Positions 23,632 through 33,750 of a stretch of DNA of 64,000 bases are shown here, in pieces. Made by a program: the position numbers and the translations under genes. Below the pieces are notes generated by a model. That model searched no databases. It was not told the origin of the DNA and was given only the letters and a program-made list of their open reading frames with translations. The DNA is taken from NCBI GenBank assembly GCA_022559845.1, contig CM040126.1, forward strand, positions 127,510,886 through 127,574,885, given 5' to 3'. The DNA is from Amorphophallus konjac. Its lineage: Eukaryota; Streptophyta; Magnoliopsida; Alismatales; Araceae. Position 1 is the first letter of the stretch. Each line of letters opens with the position of its first letter.

Positions 23632-24919
23632 TCACTCATCTCTCTGGACGCTCCCCTCCTCTCCCCTAAGGTGCGGGTCCCTCAGAAGCCTCTGGGATCC
23701 TCGTGCAGCAGCACCTGCCTCGCCTCTTGGCGCCTGCTCCGCAGCAGTGACTCGCTGCTCCTCCCCTGGCGCGGCGAAGAAGCCACTAGCGGCAAAGCGA
23801 CCGGACTGGCGGAGTCGCTCCCCGAACTCTCGCGCTCTCTCGTAGCGCGTCTCCATCCCTCCTAGCCTCTGTACGACGGCCTGAAGGCCCAGCTGGAGCT
23901 CCCTCACTTGGGCCTCCAAGGCCCTCCTCTCGGTCTGATCCCGCTGTCGCTCGGACCTTCTCCCGGCTTTCTCTCTCTCTGCCTCTCTCCTCATCATCTG
24001 TAGAAGAACCCTTAACTCCAGGATGTCTGGAGAAGGCCTCTCCTCACCACGATGCCGCAGCTCCGCTACAGTCGCCACCCAGGCATCACGCTCCTCTTCC
24101 GCCCGGGTCGCGCGGGCCATCGCACCGGCAAGTTGTTCCCGGAGGGAGGCAATCTCGAGAAAAGGGGCCGAGGAACTGGAAGATGCGCCACCAATCATCC
24201 CCGCCGTCGCTGTCTGCTGGGCACGCTGGAATAAAATAAACAACGGCCGTCAGTGAAACTCCAAAATCTGAAGATAAAAGTGCGGCACGTAACTTACCAG
24301 GAGCGACAGCTCATGTTGAGCGACGGCCAGCTGCCGCCTAGTCTCTGACAGTTGGGCGCGCGAGCCGCCGATGCCACGCGTGTCCCCAGCTTGGGGAAGC
24401 CCCGCATAACTCTCTCTCTGCCGCCGCAGGAAGTCGACGCTGTCCTGCACCATTACACTCCCTTGCTGTCCAGGGAGACGTACGTGCCAATCCTCGAGCC
24501 TCGCCTTGCCGTGACTCTCCCTCCTGACTCGGCTCGGCTCGTCCGCACTCGCCCACTCATCGGCCAGGCCCAGGGTCCTCGCCATGTCCTGCACCAAGGA
24601 AGGAGGACCTCACATCATAACAAAGAACGCGTCCCCTGTCTAGGACGCGTCCATCACTTGAGTGCAACACTCGCCGAACCCTTTCCCCCTCGCACGCCTT
24701 GCTTCAAAACTCAAAATGGATCAAAGAGGAAGAGATTGGAGGACCTACCAGACCGTGTTCACCTCCCTCCGCGACATCGGGTCCCTCGGGTCCCTCGGGG
24801 GCCCGAAGCGGCCCTTCCTCCTCCATAGACGCCGTTCCGTGCTCTAGCGCGTCCCTCCTTGGGCGAGGGGTCCCGCGTCCCTCTCCACCTTCACCATGGT
24901 CGGGCCCATCGAACTCCAT
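23632..24919 (-). CDS. antisense gene II: PMD-less coiled-coil derivative, three exons, intact
   Basis: Exons 24919-24749, 24588-24298 and 24225-23632, all phase 0, joined by GT-AG introns (donors GTAGGT and GTAAGT, acceptors GTGCAG and TTCCAG), give 351 codons plus stop with no interruption. Exon 1 is acidic and Gly/Pro-rich (MEFDGPDHGEGGEGRGTPRP). Exon 2 begins DMARTLGLADEWASADEPSR, matching the end of gene III exon 4 (VMRTLGLSQEWVDVDEPARI), so the PMD core encoded by gene III exons 2, 3 and most of 4 has been lost while the frame was kept. Exon 3 is coiled-coil with many Arg/Glu (ERQRDQTERRALEAQVRELQ), closely like gene III exon 7. Possible role: a dimerising partner or dominant-negative form of the PMD protein (inference). 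No clear TATA box; a weak TTTAAA lies near 25020. Confidence 0.7.
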
Positions 24920-25265
24920 CGATCAAAAGAGGAGGAAGACGAAAAAGGGGGCAAGCGAGTTTCGGCGGAAGGCGGGCTCGTTTGCGGGTAAGGCACGGGA
25001 GAAGAAAGGCCACCCGACGCTTTAAATTTGAATTCAAGGATTAAGACGCGTCCTCGCGCCTGGACGCACCCAAAAAAGGAGAAAGGAACATAATCCCCCC
25101 GTGCAAAGTAGTTCCCTTCTGTCCAGGGCAAAAGTCTCGTGAAGCGTAAACAACGTGGTGCAAAAGAAAGTGCGGGAAAGAAAAGGGCACGCCACATGAA
25201 ATCTATTTCATATAATAGTCAAAGTACATCATACAGTGAGAAGGGTGACGTGTACAAGCAACTCT

Positions 25266-28200
25266 CTAAATCTCGCTGCCACCCTCCTGGTCATCTCTCT
25301 CCTCCCTCCTCTGCCGGGGATCCCTAGGGGGCCTCTGCGAACCCTGAGAAGCCGTGCTCGCCTCGCCCTGCGGTGGCACTCCAGCCTCGAAGGCGCGACG
25401 ACGCTCCTCGGCCAAAGAAACCAGATAGCTGCCCATGGAAAAAGAACCAGACTGACGAAGTCGCGCCCCGCGTTCCTTCACCCTCTGGTACCGCTCCTCG
25501 CTCTCCCGAAGCCTCCCCTCCGCCGTGCCGAGACTCAATCGGAGCTCCAGCAGCTGGGCCTCCAGAGCCCTCCTCTCGGTCTGATCCCGCTGTCGCTCCT
25601 CCCTCTCTCTCTCCCTCTCCTCTCTCTCTCTCACTGCCTCCCTCCTCGACAGCTCGAGGGCGATCCGCAGATCCAGCACGTCACGAGGGAGCTCCTCAGC
25701 CTCCCGTCGACGCTCCTCCTCCAGCTCCACAATCCGGGCGTCACGCTCCGCCACCCGAGCGTCGCGCTCCTGCTCGGCACGAACAGCACGCGCCAGGGTC
25801 TCTCGGACCTCGGCCACCTGTCAAAGCACGCATGCACCATAAGAGAACAGTGATAAAAGGAGAGTAGCCGGAAGGAGAGTCGAGGTCAAGCAAACACTCA
25901 CTCGAGCCTCGCGGTCACGCTCGGCCTCCTCAACCCGAGCCACCGCATACGCCAGCTGCTCCTGGAGGGCAGAAACCTCCGGGGGAGGGCCCCGCGAACT
26001 GGAACCCGCTCCACCAGCCATCCCGGCTGTCGCTGCTAGGTGGGCCCGCTGAAACACGGGGCAAACGTCAGTCAAAGGCTAAGCATCAAAAATCCAGGTC
26101 ACAAAAAATGCATTGCATAGACTCACCAGGATCTCCAACTCCTGTCGGATGGCCACTAACTGCCGCCTGACGTCTGCCAGCTGGGCCCGCAGGTCGACGA
26201 TCATGTTGTCACGAGCATCCTGCATTGCACATAAGTTAGTGCCACATGCATATACATATAGAAGGGTGAAGCATTTTCATTTCACTTACCCCTGCCATAC
26301 CACCAAGGAAGAGGCGGTCCCCGTACGTAGCCCGGTACCGTCTCAGGTAATCAGTACTGTCCTGTACATGGGACACCACTGGGACCCCGCCCTGCTGCCA
26401 ATCCTGGTACTGTGCTGGGAAGCGCGTACGCCAGTCCACAATCTTCGCCTTCCCCTTGGTCTTCCGCCCGATGCGGGCCGGCTCATCTACATCAACCCAC
26501 TCCTGGGATAGCCCCAATGTCCTCATAACCAGCCTCAGCCGAAGCGGCTCGATCTCGTTCAGGCAATGGACCCACGCGTCCCGCCTGAAACGAGGAAGAC
26601 CCGCTACAACCCAAGGCTGGCCAGCGTCGCCCATGCCCAGGTAGGGTCTCCACACCACCTGCATCACCATACATACATCATGTTAGTTACCATTCAGTCA
26701 CATGCATAAACACAAAAAAATCATACGCATCATACCATGGCCTCGGGATACTCGCTCAGCTCCCGACGAAGTGACGCCAGCTGGTAGCTGTGTGGTGCCG
26801 CTACCACGACCGGCCTCCACTGTCGCGCTAGAGGAACGGCTCTCCTATGCCTAGCCGTCCCCATCGGGAAGTAGTAGTAGCTCCACACCTGCATCCATCA
26901 TACATCATTAGCACGAGTAATTGCATATTTAACTACGATAAAATGCATAAATAAATTATGTACCTGGAGAAAAGGTGCGAAGCCGCTGACTGTCGTCTCC
27001 CTCTCTGAAGTCTGGGAGAGATCAGCAATCAAATGGGCAAGCAGAGCCGCTCCCCACGCGTAGTGCCCCACTCTGTCAAGGTCCGCCAGGATCCTGAGGA
27101 AGCGGCAGTGGATGCCATCCCCCTTCGTCCCCAGCAGAAGGCGGCCCAAGAAGAAGAAAAGAAACCTCCGGAGGTCTAGGTCCACCAGCTCCCGCTCGCT
27201 CGGGTCCTGGGTGAAAGCTGCACGGGCATCTCCCTCCAGTCGTGCCAGAAACTCCGCTCCAGTCTCGCTAACCCGCTGGCGCGGGTCGACGAATCCGAGC
27301 GCCTCCATGATCTCCACTCGGCCGACTACCCTGCTGTCTCTATCAGTCACGCTCGTCTCTAACCACAGCAGGTCCAGGGCACTTTCTCGGTAGTCGGGGT
27401 AGGTGACCCCGCTCACCGCCTCTCCGTCCACCCGTAGCCCGGTGATCCGAGCCACGTCCTCCAGTGACGGCACCATGTGCCCCCAGCGCATCAGAAACTC
27501 CCGGCTCGGCGCGTGCCACCGCTCCCTCAATGCCTGGATAAGAGGAAGGTCGAGCCGAAAGGGCTCGATCCTAAGGAAAGCTCCAAAGCCCATGGCGTCC
27601 ACACGCGCCCTCTGAAAGTCTGGCAGCCCACGGTATGCTGCCACCACTAGGGACCAGCTGATCCGGCCCTTCATCACGTCCTGCACACCACAAAACCAAC
27701 AAAGAACACATCAGCATCATGAATAGTAATAGACAATAACACTGTATATACTACTTATTTATTTTATTTTATTTTTTATTTTTAAAAAAATATTTATGTT
27801 TTTTTGGAGGCGTCCAACACCCTGGATGCCTCCTTTACATTTTCTTTATTTTATTTTAGAAAAACCAAAAACCAAAACAAAATAAATAACATATATATAT
27901 ATATTATCATGGAGGCGTCCCAAGCCCTGGACGCCTCCATATTTTTAATTCTATTTTTATTATTTACGTAAATAAATAAATAAATAAAGGAAAAAGAAAA
28001 TGTGGAGGTGTCCAGGCCCCTGGACGCCTCCTTCCCTTACTCTCCGGCCCTCACCACACTGTCTCTCGTCCGCCTATCCAGCCTATTAAACCAACAGATT
28101 GAAGTTCCGAGGGACTTACCGGGTCGTGATCGTCATCTCCCACGTCTCCAGCACCCGCAGCAGCCTCCACGGCCAAAGGAGAAGCCTCCTCCTCCACGGC

Positions 28201-28308
28201 AATCTCCTCCGCCGCAGCAGCCTCCACGGCATCATCCCTCAGCCTCCTCGGACGACGAGCCCGTCGTTTCCGCTTCTCTCCACCCTGGCTCGGGCCTCCC
28301 TGCTCCAT
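25266..28308 (-). CDS. antisense gene III: PMD-like + coiled-coil protein, seven exons, intact 739 codons
   Basis: Exons 28308-28120, 27680-26964, 26888-26736, 26658-26290, 26219-26127, 26048-25902 and 25817-25266. Every exon length is a multiple of three, every intron is GT-AG (donors include GTAAGT, GTAAGT, GTGAGT, GTGAGT), and no stop occurs. Residues 1-63: basic KRKRRARRPRRLR (likely nuclear targeting) then acidic. Residues 64-476: PMD-like core (SLVVAAYRGLPDFQRARVDA, RWHAPSREFLMRWGHMVPSL, EDVARITGLRVDGEAVSGVT, VWSYYYFPMG, VVWRPYLGM, EPLRLRLVMRTLGLSQEWVD). Residues 477-about 680: Arg/Glu coiled coil. Cellular PMD proteins (MAIN, MAIL1) are nuclear and affect transposon silencing. A TATA box lies 76 bp upstream, preceded by four palindromes; three more lie in intron 1. 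Splicing is inferred from sequence only. Confidence 0.82.
27806..28032. repeat. three GC-rich palindromes in intron 1 of antisense gene III
   Basis: Units at about 27806-27832, 27909-27940 and 28003-28032, of the form GGAGGCGTCC...CCTGGACGCCTCC, the same palindrome family as in A's LTR. They are separated by AT-rich sequence. Confidence 0.9.
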
Positions 28309-28383
28309 TGGGACTAAGAATGGGTCGTCTGGAGTGGCTGGACGGTCAGGATGAACAGTGTAAGTGAGTAGGGGGGGAGCCCC

Positions 28384-28393
28384 CCCTATATAT
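28384..28393 (-). promoter_or_regulatory. TATA box of antisense gene III
   Basis: CTATATATAG (reads the same on both strands), 76 bp upstream of the ATG at 28308 and just downstream, in minus orientation, of the palindrome array 28407-28631. Confidence 0.6.
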
Positions 28394-28406
28394 AGATTTC
28401 CCTTTC

Positions 28407-28631
28407 ATTGGGGCATCCAGGCGCCTGGACGCCCCCATAATTTTTATTTTTTTCAAAAATTCAAAAATGTAGGGGCGTCCAGGTGCCTGGACGCCCCCAA
28501 AAATAAAATAAAAATAAAAATTTCAAAAATCAAAATTAGGGGCGTCTAGGACCCTGGATGCCCCCAAAAAATAAAATGCCAAAAAAATAAAAATAAAAAA
28601 TTAGGGGCGTCCAGGACCCTGGACGCCCCCA
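28407..28631. repeat. four GC-rich palindromes upstream of antisense gene III
   Basis: Units at about 28407-28437, 28471-28499, 28537-28566 and 28602-28631, e.g. GGGGCGTCCAGG then a complementary CCTGGACGCCCC arm. Spacers are AT-rich. This mirrors the LTR arrangement of palindromes followed by a TATA box. A (TA)n run follows at about 28651-28677. Confidence 0.92.
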
Positions 28632-28647
28632 TGATAAATTGTTTTTT

Positions 28648-28684
<37 letters not shown>

Positions 28685-28814
28685 CTTAGACAAGTGTATA
28701 TATAATCAAACCAAAATAAAAATACAAGAAAAATGAAAACCAAAAAAATAATTAAGGGGATGGGGGTCCAAAACATCCATGCCAGATTTTATTCCATCAG
28801 AGAAGCAGAATGAG

Positions 28815-30228
28815 CTACATCAGGGGCTTAGGTGCCTTAGGCCTTAACTTCCCCAGTTCGGTTACATAAGCCCTCCACAGCTCACATTCTTCCCCCACGT
28901 GCGCTAAGGCCTTTCCCGCAACACTTGTCTTCCAGGGAGCTTTAATGGCCTTCGCTTCCTTCGCATCCGCTTCAGTACCCAACTCTCTCTTCTTCAAAGG
29001 AACGATGCCAGTCGATAGTGGGAACGAATGGCGTGGAATGTCGACCTGGAGGCAGCATCGATGTGCGTTATAAAGGATGAACTCGGTCGCGCCGATCAGT
29101 TGAAGATCAACTTCGGGAGAAGGCCTCATGAGGAGATCAAGCGAAAGTAAACATGCCGGTGCGCAAGTGAAGAAGCCTTGTGTCACGGTGCGGAAGTGAG
29201 ACCGCCAGTCTTCACGTTTCTTCAGCCACGGAACGCGGTTCACTACAGTACCACCGAAGCCTAACACGTCGGCTATGTGATGAAGAGGGCTTTGTTGGAA
29301 AAGCTTCGAAGCGGTTGGCATTCCCTCACGGTGATCAAACTTGAAATGCAAATCCAGCCAGCAACTCAGGACAAGTGCGCAACCAAAAGGAGGCTTACCC
29401 ATGCTCGAGGCAGTGAGGCCACTATACATGTAGGCAAGGACAGCGGGTCCCACCCTCTTTCCACGCCAGATCCCGCAGATAGCACTTAGTTGGTCTTCCT
29501 CCACCATGTTGTCGGTATAAGGAAACAAGAGAGCACCCGCCAGACAAATGGTGAACCCCTTCATGATTCCCTCCAAATAGTCATCGTCTGGTGACCCTCT
29601 CAGGGCGTCCATGACCCACTCCGCGAGCTTTTGGAGATCGATCCCATTTTGAGTACGGACCTTTCGGGCTACGTCGGGTGGCATGAAGCATCCAAGGACG
29701 CTTGCAGAAGTCCCCCGTGTCAGCATCCTCATAGCCTTCACCTTCCCGTCACTCTTGAATTTCTTCAATCCGAGCAGAAGTTCCACCTCCTCGAGGAGGA
29801 TGGTCACCTCGAAGGTCGGGAAGATAAAAGTGTGGGTCTGGGGATGCCAGATCTCCACTAGTGCACCCATAGCTGCCCAGTCCATACGAATCTTCTCACA
29901 GTGTTTGGCGTGAATAAGGAGCCCCTGCAGATGCCACTTCCAGAGTATGGCCCTCATGCCGATGGAGATGTTGGAAGTTAGCTTTGAAAGCCATGGCAGT
30001 TTGGAAAACTTCCTCGGACCTAGGAAGAATGGATATGGCTGGAAGAGAAAAGAAAGAAGAAGAAAGGAAGGAAGTAAAAAGAAGGTTCACGTGGAAGAAT
30101 TTTGAAAAGAATCAGCTTACCATATGCGACATGATCGTCCCACTCAGATGACCCTCGAGGTCGGAGAGTCGCCTGATCTCGCTGCTAGGCCTGCTCCTCT
30201 TCATAACGCGGGAAGACTCTCCTTCCAT
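28815..30228 (-). CDS. antisense gene 0: divergent PMD-like protein, two exons, intact 443 codons
   Basis: Exon 1 30228-30121 (36 codons, MEGESSRVMKRSRPSSEIRR then LSDLEGHLSG), donor GTAAGC; acceptor CTCTTCCAG, exon 2 30038-28815 (407 codons plus stop), same phase. Exon 1 is clearly homologous to gene I exon 1. Exon 2 has HCEKIRMDWAAMGALVEIWH, PQTHTFIFPTFEVTILLEEV, ELLLGLKK, the W..T.TF.F..E.T..LEEV..LLGL layout of PMD-like/DUF7745-like plant proteins, but it is divergent from genes I and III and has no coiled coil. A TATA-like CATATAAG is at 30325-30318, about 90 bp upstream. It is the unit closest to the 3' LTR. Function unknown; a nuclear role is likely from the KRSR-type basic stretch (inference). 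Confidence 0.75.
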
Positions 30229-30329
30229 CCTGAGATCTCTAGATTCTCCTCTCCTTCCTCTCCTGAGCTTCCAAAACCCACCTCGGTGCATTTGAATGAA
30301 CTAGCCTAAGGGGAGTTCTTATATGAAGG

Positions 30330-31415
30330 ATAGGGCGCTACAGGATGGAACATGTCACATCAGCGGTCAATGTCAGGATTTTGACTAGATCTCTTTCCAT
30401 TGTGGTGCGATTCTGTTATGATTCTGCTACTTTCTGATGTTGCTAACCTTTGCTAGTCTGTGCAGGTTTTACTAACGGACGTCTTTGTCCTGTCTCCTGT
30501 CCCACCTTTCAATGGTTGGTCCCACCATGTCATGCATCATAATATATGATACCTACGCTACTAGAACATGTCAAGGACCTTGCGGCCCAAACAAATCTGG
30601 GATTTGAGTTCCCCTTCAACAAAAACAGTGATGATCCCGGAAGAATTTGGGTTGTACGGATAGGCCGTTAATTTGTGGTAGCATGGGGACGACGGTTCCA
30701 TTCAGTGAGTTGGTGCGCGGATAAACGGGCCCCAGCCCAGTGTCGGCTCACCGAATCGGTATCCTGACCCGTTCTTAACGAGTTGACAATATTATCCTTG
30801 GCTATTTTCTATTTTAGTTTGTTTTAAATTTCTCTTTAAGCCCAGCATGCATTCATATAGGACTTTGATTTATTACGGAAGATCATTCAAGTGATTCGAT
30901 TATGAAAGCCGCTGTGCTTCAATTCTTACAAATATGAGATATTCCACTCCGAATGAAATACTGAGTTTCCTTGAAATGACCCTACGCTGCTCTTCCAAAG
31001 GAGACCCTTGTTTGGACAGACTCTCAGATATTTCTTTACTTTTTACCTTGGTTGACCCACCTTGGCTGTAACACTTCCACATTGGCTGGTAACCGCTCCC
31101 AAAGGTGAAACCTGCAGGTTTATGACCCAGGTACTTCCACACCGAGAAGTTGGTCTCCTTTATTTTTCGTGCCTGAGTGCACATTTCACCCTCCCTTATT
31201 TGATCTCCGTCCAAGCAATCGTCAATATTTGAAAGACCTTCTTCAAGGTCGCCTCATTGAAACTTCAGGAAAGATTCCAAACAGTAACGTCAAAAGCGTG
31301 TCTCATCACATCTTGGCATCAACTTATCAGTCTGCTCCCACTTCATTTCACTCCACTTCGATACCATTCCACTACGTGTCGCTTCCTTGCAAAGCAGACG
31401 CCAAGGCGGGGCAGC
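30330..31415. other. non-coding stretch between gene 0 and 3' LTR of A
   Basis: No supported gene. A short purine-rich stretch AAGGCGGGGCAG at 31403-31414 directly before the 3' LTR is the likely polypurine tract for plus-strand priming, though it is impure. Confidence 0.5.
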
Positions 31416-33566
31416 TGTAGACACGCCATTCCTGACGTCTCCTGAGAAAGTCTCATATTACTATACAACGCCCCGCAACGGCTTACGCGTTTTGAATCAC
31501 TTGAGTGCTTCCTTTTCTTGAGTCTTCTTCCACCCTTTTCGGCATCCGGAATCGTCTGGTCACGGCATTCGGACGGCATCAACACCAGTCAGACGCATCA
31601 GGAGGTTCCGGAACCAAGAAAGGTGTCTGCCGGGCGGCCGCCAACGGCTGAACTAAGGACCCGGGTGGGTCTTTATGGGGGCGTCCAGGACCCTGGACGC
31701 CCCCATTCTTTTAATTTATTTTTCAAGCCGAAAATCAAATAAAAAAATATATATTAATGGAGGCGTCCAGGCCCCTGGACGCCTCCATAAAAACAAAATA
31801 TAAAAAATACATAATACCAGTTTTGGTATAAAAACAAAACATAAAAATAATATTAATTAAGGGAGGCGTCCAGTCTCCTAGACGCCTCCATAAAAACAAA
31901 ATATAAAAAAATACATAATTCCAGCTAGGCATAAAAAACAAAACAAAAATAATAAAAAATATTTTCTTGGAGGCGTCCAGGCCTCTGGACGTCTCCATCA
32001 ACTCCCTCACGGGCGCCGGCCACCGAACAACGGTTTGTCGTGTGTGAAAAAATCCAAATTGTGGAGACGTCCAGGCAGCTGGACGCGCCCATTTCAAAAT
32101 CACGAGGCGCCGCTCACAAAACCACGCGTTGTGCCAAACCGCGTGCGGCCGTCGATGGTATTCGGTGGACCTGTTGGAGGCGTCCGGGGCCCTGGACGCC
32201 TCCACAAAAATATTCAAAAAAAATAAATAAAAATAGAATAAAATATTAGTTCGGCCCTGATGGAGGTGTCCAGGGTCCTGGACGCCTCCACCCTCCGGAG
32301 CCCTATAAATAGAGGCCCACCCCCTCAGTTCTGGAGGAGCTTCGAAGAGATCCGATAGGCTGCCGGAGCCCAGAGGCTACCGGAGTCATTTTCTAACCCG
32401 TGGGGTCTTTTGTAGGTGGGGGTTTTGCCGGCTTCTCGGGTGCCCACGCTCGCGAGAGGAAGGTCGTCTTCATCCACCGCGCTTCCACGTCGTCCCTACG
32501 CTACCGGAGCTCCGCCGGATTTCACCCTCGGCTCATCCAATAAGCCATTTCTTCCCCTTTTTCTCCATAGTTCTTTACATTCATCATACTGCATCCTCTA
32601 TCTCCCTATATAAGGGCGCCGTCTCTTGCATACTTCTTGCATTCATCATCGCATTTTCCTCCTACTCGAGTCCGAGAGGGGTTTAAAATCACACTAACCA
32701 GGTGTGTGTCAGGTCACGATCTCATTACTTTTATTGCAAGGAATTGTTACTACACTGTCATTTTCTAATTCCGTTCGTTTATTGTCTACTGTTTTGCAAG
32801 GGTAACCAAGGAAAGCCCTCTCCGTCGGCCGACCGAAGGGGGAGGAAGAAGCAACCCACCATCTCCCGCTCTTGAGGTAGGCGCGATCACTTTCTTTATT
32901 TTGGGGTCTTTTGGCCCCTGGCGATCACATCTTGTTCTCGAGGCCGCGGCGAGTCACTTCCCCAATGGCCGTTTAAATTACCGTTCTTATATGTTATATT
33001 CTCATCTATTCATGTTCTCGAGGCCGCGGCGAGTCACTTCCCCAATGGCCGTTTAAATTCCCGTTCTTATATGTTATATTATTATCTATTCATGTTCTCG
33101 AGGCCGCGGCGAGTCACTTCCCCAATGGCCGTTTAAATTCCCGCTCTTATATTCTCTTTATATTTTGTTATATTCTTATCTATTCATATTCTTGAGGCCG
33201 CGGCGAGTCACTTCCCCAATGGCCGTTTAAATTTTCGCTCTTTATATTCTCTTTATATTCTGTTATCTTCTTATCTGCTCATATTCTCGAGGCCGCTGCG
33301 AGTCACTTCCCCAATGGTCGTTTCAATTCTTGCTATTTAATTTCTGCACCATTCCCGTCCCCCCGAGGTCGCAGCGAGTCACTTCCCGCTATGGCCGTTT
33401 AACCCCCCATATCTTGCTATATTACATTTGTCCCGCTCGCCCCGCCGGAGCAATCTCCCGTGGTGGCCCCTTCTCTTTTCTCTTATTTCTGTGCTGCAGC
33501 AAATAAAAGAGGAGCCCGCGAGCTCCGCGTCTTCTTCGCACCCCGAACCGCGTGACGTCGCTCACA
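31416..33566 (+). repeat. 3' LTR of element A
   Basis: Same start (TGTAGACACGCC) and organisation as the 5' LTR: seven palindromes (31675-32290), TATAAATA at 32304-32311, second TATA at 32607-32613, tandem array 32937-33402, end GCTCACA. Confidence 0.92.
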
Positions 33567-33571
33567 TATGG
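33567..33571. other. right target-site duplication of element A (TATGG)
   Basis: Directly after the LTR end ACA; pairs with CATGG at 7924-7928. Confidence 0.75.
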
Positions 33572-33750
33572 TAACAATTTCTTTCTTCTTCAGGGCTGGT
33601 GCCAGGCCCCGGGCTTTCTTGGGCACCCACATTTGTTTGAACTTCGCTGGCCTAGGAGCCAACGGCTTTTTCTCTTCTCTTTCTGGGTTGGCCCTCCTGG
33701 TGGCCAGCACTTGGAATTTGTGTTGGGTCCCGTGGGGTGTAAACGGATCT
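33572..33750 (-). pseudogene. retroelement coding remnant E (upstream part)
   Basis: Minus-strand open frame with PRPAKFKQMWVPKKARGLAP then ALKKKEIVT, continuing in frame into 7926 once element A is excised. At about 33745 it abuts unrelated sequence with the run CTAGAAGGGGGGGTTGAATA. Lys-rich; family unknown, probably the gag or gag-pol region of a gypsy-type element. Confidence 0.45.

Larger units (their letters stand above)
7929..33566 (+). mobile_element. element A: 25.6 kb Tat-lineage Ty3/gypsy retrotransposon with antisense gene cassette
   Basis: Two direct LTRs of about 2.15 kb (7929-10077, 31416-33566) start TGTAGACACGCC and end in ACA (mutated to ATA in the left copy). Between them lie a PBS, a gag-PR-Gpatch-RT-RH-aRH-INT frame on the plus strand (10.7-18.8 kb), a spacer, and 10 kb of minus-strand intron-containing genes. 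The target duplication and restored frame of the interrupted remnant E support one single insertion rather than two chance LTRs. By eye the LTRs differ at roughly 50 positions (about 2.3%), so the insertion is fairly recent. The size is in the range known for giant Ogre-type Tat elements. Confidence 0.85.

Noticed and set aside
24352..25867. Plus-strand ORFs of 108-205 codons opposite antisense genes II and III
   Set aside because: Shadows of GC-rich coding exons on the other strand; Pro/Arg/Ser-rich with no motif.
28651..28677. (TA)n run as a possible functional site
   Set aside because: Ordinary microsatellite; no further signal.
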